Positions 1-5,550 of a stretch of 6,196 nucleotides of DNA are shown here, piece after piece. The stretch's first letter is position 1; every line of letters begins with the position of its first letter. The notes under the pieces are model-generated. The model was not told the DNA's origin and did not search any database. It worked only from the letters and a program-made list of their open reading frames with translations. Made by a program: the position numbers and the translations under genes. The stretch is from an uncultured Bacilli bacterium (lineage in GTDB: Bacteria > Bacillota_I > Bacilli_A > RF39 > UBA660): the NCBI GenBank assembly GCA_934085635.1, contig CAKOHL010000065.1:1-6196 (forward strand). Direction: 5' to 3'.

Positions 1-60
1 AATAATAGTTCAAATGACTACATAAATATACCACAAATTAGTGTTTTAGTCAATTATTAG
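1..60 (+). CDS. 3' end of a rightward gene (partial, unknown product)
   Basis: The first forward frame is open from the window edge for 19 codons and stops at TAG (58-60). The tail ends in PQISVLVNY. The other two forward frames close within the first 25 bases. A hairpin with a T-run on the plus strand follows 16 bases after the stop, as expected for the end of a rightward gene, and no competing gene is visible here. Nineteen codons are too few to name a family. The gene would converge on the abiE operon. An open frame this short can arise by chance in AT-rich DNA, so the call rests mainly on the terminator behind it. Confidence 0.4.
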   Translation, partial: NNSSNDYINIPQISVLVNY

Positions 61-76
61 TGTAACTAAGGCCATC

Positions 77-116
77 CACTTTTATAACTATATAATTATA
101 AAGTGCTATTTTTTCC
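77..116 (+). terminator. Rho-independent terminator for the rightward gene at the left edge
   Basis: CACTTTTATAA (77-87) pairs with TTATAAAGTG (96-105), leaving one bulged T and an 8-base loop. On the plus strand the hairpin is followed by CTATTTTTTCC, a proper U-tract. On the minus strand no comparable T-run follows, so the direction is rightward. The rest of this gene-free stretch (61-173) holds only this hairpin and the opposing abiE terminator. Confidence 0.55.
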
Positions 117-141
117 TTTACCCTGCTTAATAATATAGCAA

Positions 142-166
142 CAAAAATACACTTAATTATAAGTGT
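142..166 (-). terminator. Rho-independent terminator of the abiE operon
   Basis: ACACTTA (149-155) and TAAGTGT (160-166) form a 7-bp stem with a 4-base loop. On the minus strand the stem is followed by ATTTTTGTT, a U-tract. It begins 8 bases after the stop codon of the AbiEii gene, so it closes that operon. Confidence 0.65.
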
Positions 167-173
167 TTTATCA

Positions 174-995
174 TTAAATAGTTACTATATCCATAGTTAT
201 TAAATAATTCTTTATTTCATCAATTACGTCATTTATATTTTTATCTAACCAATTATATTTTGGATTATTAAGATTTATTTTATATAATCTTGAATTAGTA
301 ATTTTTTCAAATTGATTTATCAAATCTTTGATATTATTAACATTCAATGATTTATCATCATAAATTAAAATTTTAAAACATTTTTCAAGTTTTTCCTTAT
401 CAAGTAGTTTATTGTCTATAAAATAATAAAAGTCAAATATATCTTTATATCTAGTTGATCTAATATTAAATTTTAAAAGAGATTTCATTTTTTCAGTAAA
501 AATTTGTTCTGGAGAATTAATTAATAAATTGGCTCCTAAATTAATGATACTAAAATCAAACATATATTGTTCTTGTTCAAGTTCAAATAATTTATGAACT
601 CCAATATCTAACTTTGTATCGATTTCATTTTTGTAATTATCTTTAATTTTTAAAAATACTCTTTTACCTTTATAGTCTTGATGATGCAATGGGACAATTT
701 CGTCCATTATTTCAAAATTAATATAATTAGTAGATTTATTCAATTCGTTAATAAAATTTATAATTGAATTATTGTCTAGAGAGTATTTTATAAAATCTAA
801 ATCCAAATCACGAGTTGCTCTACGCTTATCGTTAGATAAATTATGCATAACAACTCCACCTTTAATAGTAATATTTTGAGAATATTTACTATTTGCTATG
901 GCAGTTAGTATTAAATCTTGAGATAATTTTGAAGAAGCAAATTCATCTGTATAACCACTTTTTATGTACTTTTGTATCATTTCTTGTAAATTCAT
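174..995 (-). CDS. abiEii: AbiEii/AbiGii-family nucleotidyltransferase toxin
   Basis: This 273-residue protein is the toxin half of an AbiE-type (type IV) toxin-antitoxin pair. It has the DNA polymerase beta-like nucleotidyltransferase motifs in order: KGG at 45-47, RDLDLDF at 62-68 with the metal-binding aspartates D65 and D67, a third acidic residue in KLDIGV (D130), EQIFTEKMKSLL (163-174, E168/K169) and RYKDIFDFY (182-190). The last two are the family's EK and R-x-KD-x-x-D signatures. Known relatives are the streptococcal AbiEii, a GTP-binding abortive-infection toxin, and the mycobacterial MenT enzymes, which add nucleotides to tRNA 3' ends. The substrate of this copy cannot be read from sequence. 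All expected catalytic residues are present, so it looks intact. Its ATG overlaps the antitoxin stop codon (TAATG), and an AAAGGAAG Shine-Dalgarno site lies at 1003-1010, indicating translational coupling. It is cytoplasmic, with no signal peptide or membrane segment. Confidence 0.9.
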   Translation of the reverse strand: MNLQEMIQKYIKSGYTDEFASSKLSQDLILTAIANSKYSQNITIKGGVVMHNLSNDKRRATRDLDLDFIKYSLDNNSIINFINELNKSTNYINFEIMDEIVPLHHQDYKGKRVFLKIKDNYKNEIDTKLDIGVHKLFELEQEQYMFDFSIINLGANLLINSPEQIFTEKMKSLLKFNIRSTRYKDIFDFYYFIDNKLLDKEKLEKCFKILIYDDKSLNVNNIKDLINQFEKITNSRLYKINLNNPKYNWLDKNINDVIDEIKNYLITMDIVTI

Positions 996-1537
996 TAGAA
1001 TACTTCCTTTTGAATTTTTAAAAATAAATCAATATCATTTTTATAATAATTCAAATAATCTGATAATTTATTCATATCAAGTTTATCACTAATACTTCTA
1101 TAATTATTTATAATTTCCTTATAATAATCAAAAGGAATGTTTTTGCTATTTTTTACCAATTCTATTAATAGTTTTTCTTTGTCATATATCTTAATTTTAA
1201 TTCCATCAACTTTTATTGTAGTAACCCCAATATCAAACTTATCTTCTGGTACATATATTTGTTTTACTTTATCATCCATTATTTTACTTGCTTTTCTATT
1301 CGTAGCAAGGTAGTATTTATGAGGAATTACATCAGTCAAATTATGATAATAAAAAGCACTATCAGAAGTAAAAACAGCATTAGGATATTTTTTATTAATA
1401 ATTAGTAAATAATTAACAAATTTTTGACTTGTATATATTCCTGGTTCAATTTTAAATATTTTTTTATCTTTTAAAGCTTTATTTAATTGATAATTATTTT
1501 TATATTTGGAAATTATTTCTTCATAACCATAAATCAT
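995..1537 (-). CDS. abiEi: AbiEi-type antitoxin and transcriptional autoregulator
   Basis: This 180-residue protein is placed as the cognate antitoxin by its own sequence and by its position directly ahead of AbiEii. Residues about 1-40 form a short winged-helix-like N-terminus ending in KIEPGIY, typical of AbiEi 'transcriptional regulator' proteins. The segment NAVFTSDSAFYYHNLTDVIP (53-72) followed by KYYLATNRKAS, and later IYDKEKLLIELVKN (117-130), matches the conserved AbiEi C-terminal antitoxin domain. In studied AbiE systems this protein both neutralises the toxin and represses its own promoter by binding inverted repeats. The start is ATG with a strong AGGTGATG Shine-Dalgarno (1542-1549) four bases upstream. 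The promoter and a long palindrome lie just upstream. It is close to the usual family length, so probably complete. Confidence 0.87.
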   Translation of the reverse strand: MIYGYEEIISKYKNNYQLNKALKDKKIFKIEPGIYTSQKFVNYLLIINKKYPNAVFTSDSAFYYHNLTDVIPHKYYLATNRKASKIMDDKVKQIYVPEDKFDIGVTTIKVDGIKIKIYDKEKLLIELVKNSKNIPFDYYKEIINNYRSISDKLDMNKLSDYLNYYKNDIDLFLKIQKEVF

Positions 1538-1555
1538 TTTTCATCACCTAATACA

Positions 1556-1584
1556 ATTTTAAAGTAAATCTCGGCAAAAGTCAA
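1556..1584 (-). promoter_or_regulatory. abiE operon promoter (-35 TTGACT, -10 TAAAAT)
   Basis: On the minus strand TTGACT (1579-1584) is followed after exactly 17 bases by TAAAAT (1556-1561). Transcription should begin near 1549-1552, giving a very short leader in which the AGGTGATG ribosome site is almost at the 5' end. The -35 box lies in the loop of the 41-bp palindrome, and the -10 starts just beyond one arm, so a bound repressor would block polymerase. Confidence 0.72.
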
Positions 1585-1603
1585 TGTTTTGTTGAGATTT
1601 ACT
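1563..1603. promoter_or_regulatory. 41-bp palindrome over the abiE promoter, probable AbiEi operator
   Basis: AGTAAATCTC (1563-1572) is perfectly repeated in inverted form as GAGATTTACT (1594-1603). After a 2-base mismatch (GG/TT) a second inner pair, CAAAA (1575-1579) and TTTTG (1587-1591), extends each arm to 17 bases around a 7-base centre (1580-1586). The structure covers the -35 box and spacer of the abiE promoter. AbiEi proteins are known to autorepress by binding inverted repeats at their promoter, so this is the likely operator. Against a terminator role: neither side has a U-tract as good as that of the adjacent terminator. Confidence 0.65.
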
Positions 1604-1631
1604 AAAACAAAAAAGCAAAATTAACTTTGCT
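1602..1631 (-). terminator. Rho-independent terminator of the solenoid-protein gene
   Basis: On the minus strand AGCAAA (from 1631) pairs with TTTGCT (to 1614), and a G-U pair can extend the stem around a TTAA loop. The stem runs directly into a long T-run, TTTTTGTTTT. It begins two bases after the stop codon at 1634-1636. It ends at the edge of the abiE operator, insulating the toxin-antitoxin operon from the upstream gene. Confidence 0.65.
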
Positions 1632-1637
1632 CCTTAT
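1614..1637. repeat. 24-nt direct repeat, copy 1 (left border of the solenoid gene unit)
   Basis: These 24 bases, starting AGCAAAATTAAC and ending TTTGCTCCTTAT, recur identically at 2589-2612 in the same orientation. This copy contains the stop codon of the 1634-2500 gene and the stem of its terminator. The two copies are 975 bases apart and enclose one complete transcription unit. Confidence 0.85.
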
Positions 1638-2500
1638 AGTTTCTTTACTTTAGTAAATCCTTCATCTTCAAATAATTCTCTTATTTCATCAGGATTAAAT
1701 GTGCTTGCATCATCAATGTTTTCTATAAATTCATCAATTGTAAGTTTTTCTTTTGGGTCTTTAAGTAATTCTTTTACTACTTTATAAAGTATTTCTCTAC
1801 GTTCAGAATAATTGTAATATTTTTCACGAGATTCGACTTCTCTAAGAATCTTTTCTAAAACACTTTTATCTATGCCTTCAAGCGCTTTTTTTATAAATTG
1901 TTCTGATTCAGGAATAGTAATATAATTCGAGATAAAATCAACTGAATAGCATACGCTTAAATTAAACAATTCTTTAATTAGTTTAACACGGTTTGCACCC
2001 TCAACATTTGTAGCAAAACGATATATTTCTTTTACATCTTGTGTTTTTATAATAGCATCTTCAAGTCTTGGAATATCAGCTTCTCTTACTTTTATGGCAA
2101 ACTGAGTAATACTTGCCGTCATTCCAGCATTAATAATATAGTCTTCATATTTCTGACAATCTATACTCAAAAAATCACAAGAAGCTAGTATTAAATCTAT
2201 ATTTCCTGTTTTAATCAAGGCATCTTGTAACTTAGGAATATTTGCTCCTTCAATGTAGAAGAAATTGTAAATATACCTTGCATTCTCTGATTTTACTACA
2301 GCATCTTCATCTAGCTCTAAATTTATGCCTCTGCCACTGTATCTTTCGAAGAAGTCTATGCTTGCTAAACTTAAATTCTCACGATAGTACTTATCGAATT
2401 CAGCAATATTTACATACTTATTATCAAGTAAATAATCTATTACTTTATATTTTTTCATAGTATCACTCATACTACATACTTTTTTAATATTTTCATTCAT
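1634..2500 (-). CDS. Alpha-helical repeat (solenoid-like) protein of unknown function
   Basis: I do not recognise a named family. The 288 residues show a degenerate repeat of about 30 residues between roughly 69 and 180. The clearest unit boundaries are IEGANIPKLQDALIKTG (83-99), QKYEDYIINAG (116-126), READIPRLEDAIIKTQ (139-154) and VEGANRVKLIKELFN (166-180), each preceded by a helix such as ARYIYNFF or VKEIYRFA. This paired-helix pattern suggests an alpha-solenoid binding surface, as in other uncharacterised Firmicutes repeat proteins. The N-terminus (1-60) and the highly charged C-terminal 80 residues are non-repetitive and rich in Lys and Glu. There is no signal peptide or membrane segment, so it should be cytoplasmic. 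The ATG has a GGGGG ribosome site (2508-2512) seven bases upstream. It has its own promoter and terminator, so it forms a single-gene unit. Its base composition looks a little less AT-rich than its flanking small genes. Confidence 0.8.
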   Translation of the reverse strand: MNENIKKVCSMSDTMKKYKVIDYLLDNKYVNIAEFDKYYRENLSLASIDFFERYSGRGINLELDEDAVVKSENARYIYNFFYIEGANIPKLQDALIKTGNIDLILASCDFLSIDCQKYEDYIINAGMTASITQFAIKVREADIPRLEDAIIKTQDVKEIYRFATNVEGANRVKLIKELFNLSVCYSVDFISNYITIPESEQFIKKALEGIDKSVLEKILREVESREKYYNYSERREILYKVVKELLKDPKEKLTIDEFIENIDDASTFNPDEIRELFEDEGFTKVKKL

Positions 2501-2524
2501 AACTTTTCCCCCATAACAAACTTT

Positions 2525-2553
2525 ATTATACTATGCACAGTAATTTAAGTCAA
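2525..2553 (-). promoter_or_regulatory. Promoter of the solenoid-protein gene (TTGACT / TATAAT)
   Basis: TTGACT (2548-2553) and a perfect TATAAT (2525-2530) are separated by 17 bases on the minus strand, 24 bases before the ATG. This is the best consensus match in the window and predicts strong constitutive vegetative-sigma transcription. Confidence 0.8.
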
Positions 2554-2584
2554 CATCTATGTACAAAATTAATTACAATTATTA

Positions 2585-2617
2585 AAGGAGCAAAATTAAC
2601 TTTGCTCCTTATTTTTT
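2585..2617. terminator. 10-bp hairpin at the end of the small membrane-protein operon
   Basis: AAGGAGCAAA (2585-2594) and TTTGCTCCTT (2601-2610) form a perfect 10-bp stem with a 6-base loop. The stop codon of the 2596-2922 gene sits in the loop, so the last codons form one arm of the hairpin. On the minus strand, where the gene is, the following tract is poor (TTTAATAATT). On the plus strand it is good (ATTTTTTAT). It may act in both directions or mainly against antisense transcription. Confidence 0.55.
2589..2612. repeat. 24-nt direct repeat, copy 2 (right border of the solenoid gene unit)
   Basis: Identical over 24 bases to 1614-1637 and in the same orientation. Here the repeat is part of a longer, perfect 10-bp stem, whereas copy 1 keeps only six Watson-Crick pairs of it. 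This copy encodes the C-terminal residues KEQS and the stop codon of the upstream small membrane protein. Confidence 0.85.
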
Positions 2618-2922
2618 ATACAAGTAAATTCTATATTATATTTTTTAAAGATTAATACTTTTTTAACACTTATATCTGCTGCACATATTTTATCATCTAG
2701 TTTTATTTCTTTTAAGTATCCTTTACTTTCTAACTCTTCACTAGTTATTTCAAAGTCATCTTTTATATTATTTTCTTTAATATATTTCTTTACACTTTCT
2801 TTTACTTCTTGTTTTATATTAATATATTTAATTTCTTTTTCATAGTTAATTCCAATAATAAATAATATAGTAATTAATAGTATTATTATACTCCCCCATA
2901 ATATTATTATTTTATTACTCAT
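2596..2922 (-). CDS. Small single-pass membrane protein, paralogue of the upstream pilin-like protein
   Basis: The 108-residue protein has one N-terminal membrane helix (about residues 5-25, IIILWGSIIILLITILFIIG) and a charged C-terminal domain predicted to lie outside the cell. It lacks the KKG cleavage motif of its upstream neighbour. Its extracytoplasmic part follows the same outline: a helix ending in KKYIKE (45-50), then IT-S-EELESKGYLKEI (59-73), then two cysteines (C80 and C101) 21 residues apart around a beta-like segment. The neighbour has KKYIKE, VKSLVDKGFI and C110/C132 in the same order, so the two are probably diverged duplicates with a disulfide. The start overlaps the neighbour's stop as TAATG with only a weak ribosome site, so translation is probably coupled. 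No specific function can be assigned. Confidence 0.72.
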   Translation of the reverse strand: MSNKIIILWGSIIILLITILFIIGINYEKEIKYINIKQEVKESVKKYIKENNIKDDFEITSEELESKGYLKEIKLDDKICAADISVKKVLIFKKYNIEFTCIKNKEQS

Positions 2923-3362
2923 TAACCATCGTGCCTTTCTGTATAACCTTTAGTTTCATATTTTTTACATTTTAAATATGGCTCATATGTTATTTCATCA
3001 CTACTATTTAAATATACACTTACGTATCCACTGCAAGAACCATTTTTATCTTTTGGTTCATCTATAAATCCTTTATCTACTAAAGATTTTACTTTAATAT
3101 GAAGTGTATCTAATCCTAAGCTATTATTATAGTATTCTTTTATGTATTTTTTAGTACCTACAACTAATTCTTCTTCAAGTTTACTATAATCAGTTTTATC
3201 ATCTTTTTTATTCGTAGTTTGTCCAGGTTTTATCCAGTTCCAATTTTCATCTAATAGTCCGTGTGCTCTTAAAGCAATTGCCACTGTAAGTAAACAGATT
3301 ATAAATAATGCTATGAATACTAAGAATACACCTAGTCCCCAACCTTTTTTATTTAGTTTCAT
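2922..3362 (-). CDS. Prepilin-like single-pass membrane protein
   Basis: The 146-residue protein starts MKLNKKGWGLGVFLVF, which resembles a type IV prepilin leader: a short basic stretch, glycine at the possible cleavage point (G7), then a hydrophobic helix to about residue 31. The aromatic residue after the glycine is Trp instead of Phe, and the usual Glu at mature position 5 is absent, so processing by a prepilin peptidase is uncertain. After a hydrophilic linker (45-58) comes a helix with KKYIKEYY (71-78), then IKVKSLVDKGFIDEP (89-103), C110 in CSGYVSVYL, and C132 in PYLKCKKYETKGY, probably a disulfide-linked surface domain. The ATG has a GAGG ribosome site seven bases upstream and its own promoter. 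It heads a two-gene operon with its shorter paralogue. No pilus assembly genes are visible in the window. Confidence 0.75.
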   Translation of the reverse strand: MKLNKKGWGLGVFLVFIALFIICLLTVAIALRAHGLLDENWNWIKPGQTTNKKDDKTDYSKLEEELVVGTKKYIKEYYNNSLGLDTLHIKVKSLVDKGFIDEPKDKNGSCSGYVSVYLNSSDEITYEPYLKCKKYETKGYTERHDG

Positions 3363-3385
3363 AATAATACCTCGTTTCTTCTTAA

Positions 3386-3414
3386 ATTATATCATATTTA
3401 AATATAAAGTTAAA
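3386..3414 (-). promoter_or_regulatory. Promoter of the small membrane-protein operon (extended -10)
   Basis: TATAAT (3386-3391) is preceded by TGA, giving an extended -10, and by TTTAAC (3409-3414) at 17 bases. The -35 abuts the topA stop codon. The spacer contains the palindrome ATATTTAAATAT (3394-3405), which could bind a regulator but could also be chance in AT-rich DNA. No topA terminator is visible in the 52-base gap, so read-through from topA is likely. Confidence 0.65.
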
Positions 3415-5430
3415 CTATTTGTCACATTCTGGGCATATTACTTCACCCTTTTTAGTAACTAATAACCCTCCACATTTAGGGCACACTTCTCCAGTTGGTT
3501 TGTCCCATAAAGCATATGTACATTTAGGATAATTATTACATCCATAGAAGTTTTTACCTCTTTTAGTTTTCTTTACTATGATATCTCCACCACACTTAGG
3601 ACACTCACATATCTTTTTTACTTCTTTAGTAGTCTTAGGAATGTATTTACACTCAGGATATCCACTACAAGCAACGAATCTACCAAATTTACCGTGTCTA
3701 TACACTAATGGTTTACCACATAATGGACAAGCTTCTCCAGTTTCTTCTGGGCTTTCTTTTTCCATCTTAGTATATGCTTCATCTACAAGTGGTTCAAAAT
3801 CTTTATAAAAATCTTTTAAAAGTTCATACCAAACTTCTTTGCCTTCAGCTACCTTATCAAGATCAGTTTCCATTTTACTAGTATATTCTACATTTATTAT
3901 TGAACTAAAGAATTCTTGTAATTTATCTGTAACTTGTATTCCCACTAAAGTTGGTACAAATTTCTTATTATCTACACTAATATATTTTCTTTCTTTTAAT
4001 ACCTCAATAATTTTAACATATGTACTAGGTCTACCTATTCCTAAACTTTCTAATTCTTTTATTAATTTATCTTCAGTAAATCTAGCAGGTGGTTCTGTAA
4101 AGTGACTAGTTGCTTTAATTTCTTTACTTATTATTACATTAGAATTATAACTTGAAAAGTCAGGTAATATTTTATCTTTAGTTTCTTCAAAATCTCCATA
4201 TACTTTTAAATATCCATCAAATGTTAGTACTTGCCCACTTGCATTAAACTTATAATCATTATTATCTAGTACTATACTTGTTGCTAATACTTTTGCTTCT
4301 GCCATTAAACTAGCAAGTGTTCTTATATATATAAGGTTATATAATTTATACTCATCCGGAGTTAAGAATGATTTTATACTCTCTGGAGTTCTCATTATAC
4401 TAGTAGGTCTAATACCTTCGTGAGCATCTTGTACATTTTCTTTTTCTTTTACTTTTTTAACATACCCTACATACTCTTTACCATAGTTAGCCTTAATAAA
4501 GTCAAATGCACTTTTTACAAAAGAATCACTTAATCTAGTCGAGTCAGTTCTCATATAACTTATTAAACCTACTAACTCATTATTTACTTTTTTACCTTCA
4601 TATAACCCCTGTGCAAGTTTCATTGTTTTAGATGCACTAAAGTTAAGTTTAATACTAGCAAGTTGTGTTAATGTACTTGTTGTAAAAGGAAGTTTACTAC
4701 TTTTCTTCTTTTCTTTACTTTCTATATTTTCTATAGTAAATGCATTAGAAAGACTATTTAATATTTTATCTCTTTCTACTGGAGTTTTAATTTCTATCTT
4801 TTTATTCTTATACTTACTTAAAGTAGCTTCAAAATCTTTAAATATAGCTTCTATTGTAAAATATTCTTCACTTACAAACTTTTCTATTTCTCTTTCTCTA
4901 TCTACAATTAGTTTTAATGCTACACTTTGTACACGACCTGCACTTTTACCTTCAGTTTTATTTTGCATTAATTTACTTAATCTAAAACCTATTATTCTAT
5001 CTAATATTCTTCTACTTTCTTGACTATGTACTAAATCCATATCAATATCTCTAGGATGCTTAAATGCCTCCTTAATAGCACCTTCAGTTATTTCATTAAA
5101 AACTACTCTTCCATAATTATCACTTAAACCTAATGCATCTTTTAAATGCCAACTTATTGCTTCTCCCTCTCTATCTGGGTCGGTTGCAAGTATTACATAA
5201 TCACTCTTATTAATCTCTTTTTTCAAATCATTAACAAGCTTACTCTTACCTTTAATAACCTTATAATTAGGCTTAAAATTATCCTCAAGATCTACTCCTA
5301 AACCATACTTACCTGATGTTGCCAAATCCCTAATATGACCTTTACTACTAGTTACTTTATAATCTTTACCAAGGTACTTCTCAATAGTTTTACTTTTACT
5401 AGGACTCTCCACTATAACTAAATTTTTCAA
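3415..5430 (-). CDS. topA: DNA topoisomerase I (type IA), TTG start
   Basis: Type IA topoisomerase that relaxes negative supercoils through a transient 5'-phosphotyrosine break. Numbering from the TTG start (671 residues): the Toprim domain holds VIVESPSKSKTI (5-16, E8 catalytic) and ATDPDREGEA (D84, D86, E88 binding Mg). The active-site tyrosine is Y292 in GLISYMRTDSTR, with R294 beside it. QDAHEGIRPT and GIGRPSTY are further conserved blocks. The C-terminus has three four-cysteine zinc ribbons: C568/C571/C588/C594, C610/C613/C631/C637 and C650/C653/C666/C669. Length and domain order are normal for Firmicutes. A GTG three codons upstream (5437-5439) is possible, but it lies inside the AAGGAAGGTGG ribosome site. 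That site is correctly spaced for the TTG at 5428-5430, which also gives the family's usual MKNLVIVESPSK start. It has its own promoter and no obvious terminator. Confidence 0.97.
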   Translation of the reverse strand: MKNLVIVESPSKSKTIEKYLGKDYKVTSSKGHIRDLATSGKYGLGVDLEDNFKPNYKVIKGKSKLVNDLKKEINKSDYVILATDPDREGEAISWHLKDALGLSDNYGRVVFNEITEGAIKEAFKHPRDIDMDLVHSQESRRILDRIIGFRLSKLMQNKTEGKSAGRVQSVALKLIVDREREIEKFVSEEYFTIEAIFKDFEATLSKYKNKKIEIKTPVERDKILNSLSNAFTIENIESKEKKKSSKLPFTTSTLTQLASIKLNFSASKTMKLAQGLYEGKKVNNELVGLISYMRTDSTRLSDSFVKSAFDFIKANYGKEYVGYVKKVKEKENVQDAHEGIRPTSIMRTPESIKSFLTPDEYKLYNLIYIRTLASLMAEAKVLATSIVLDNNDYKFNASGQVLTFDGYLKVYGDFEETKDKILPDFSSYNSNVIISKEIKATSHFTEPPARFTEDKLIKELESLGIGRPSTYVKIIEVLKERKYISVDNKKFVPTLVGIQVTDKLQEFFSSIINVEYTSKMETDLDKVAEGKEVWYELLKDFYKDFEPLVDEAYTKMEKESPEETGEACPLCGKPLVYRHGKFGRFVACSGYPECKYIPKTTKEVKKICECPKCGGDIIVKKTKRGKNFYGCNNYPKCTYALWDKPTGEVCPKCGGLLVTKKGEVICPECDK

Positions 5431-5478
5431 AATTTCCACCTTCCTTAAAATTACTACATTTTACACTTGTCAGTTATA

Positions 5479-5507
5479 AGAATAGTAAATTAAAATCATT
5501 TTGTCAA
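5479..5507 (-). promoter_or_regulatory. topA promoter (TTGACA / TATTCT)
   Basis: A perfect -35 TTGACA (5502-5507) is followed at 17 bases by TATTCT (5479-5484), a 4-of-6 match to the -10. It lies between the terminator of the upstream gene and the topA ribosome site, giving a leader of about 40 bases. The suboptimal -10 leaves room for regulation, but no operator is evident. Confidence 0.65.
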
Positions 5508-5520
5508 GTCTTATCAACTA

Positions 5521-5550
5521 AAATAAAAAGTCAATAAATAATTATTGACT
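5521..5550 (-). terminator. Rho-independent terminator overlapping the stop of the variable-protein gene
   Basis: AGTCAATAA (5529-5537) and TTATTGACT (5542-5550) form a perfect 9-bp stem with a 4-base loop. It is followed on the minus strand by TTTTATTTT. The 5' arm shares two bases (5549-5550) with the TAG stop codon (5549-5551). It separates the variable-protein gene from topA. Confidence 0.75.

Noticed and set aside
1563..1603. The palindrome as a transcription terminator
   Set aside because: A separate hairpin with a good U-tract already ends the upstream gene, while this palindrome contains the abiE -35 box; an operator fits better.
2242..2460. Forward-strand open frame of 72 codons
   Set aside because: It lies wholly inside the solenoid-protein gene on the opposite strand, has a Leu/His/Cys-rich composition typical of an antisense frame, and no convincing ribosome site.
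2585..2594. AAGGAG as a ribosome site for a small forward-strand gene
   Set aside because: It is one arm of a perfect hairpin and is not followed by a start codon with a supported frame.
3578..4105. Two forward-strand open frames (76 and 88 codons)
   Set aside because: Both are antisense to conserved topA coding sequence and have no family resemblance.
5437..5439. GTG as the topA start codon
   Set aside because: It sits within the Shine-Dalgarno sequence; the TTG at 5428-5430 fits spacing and family N-terminus better.
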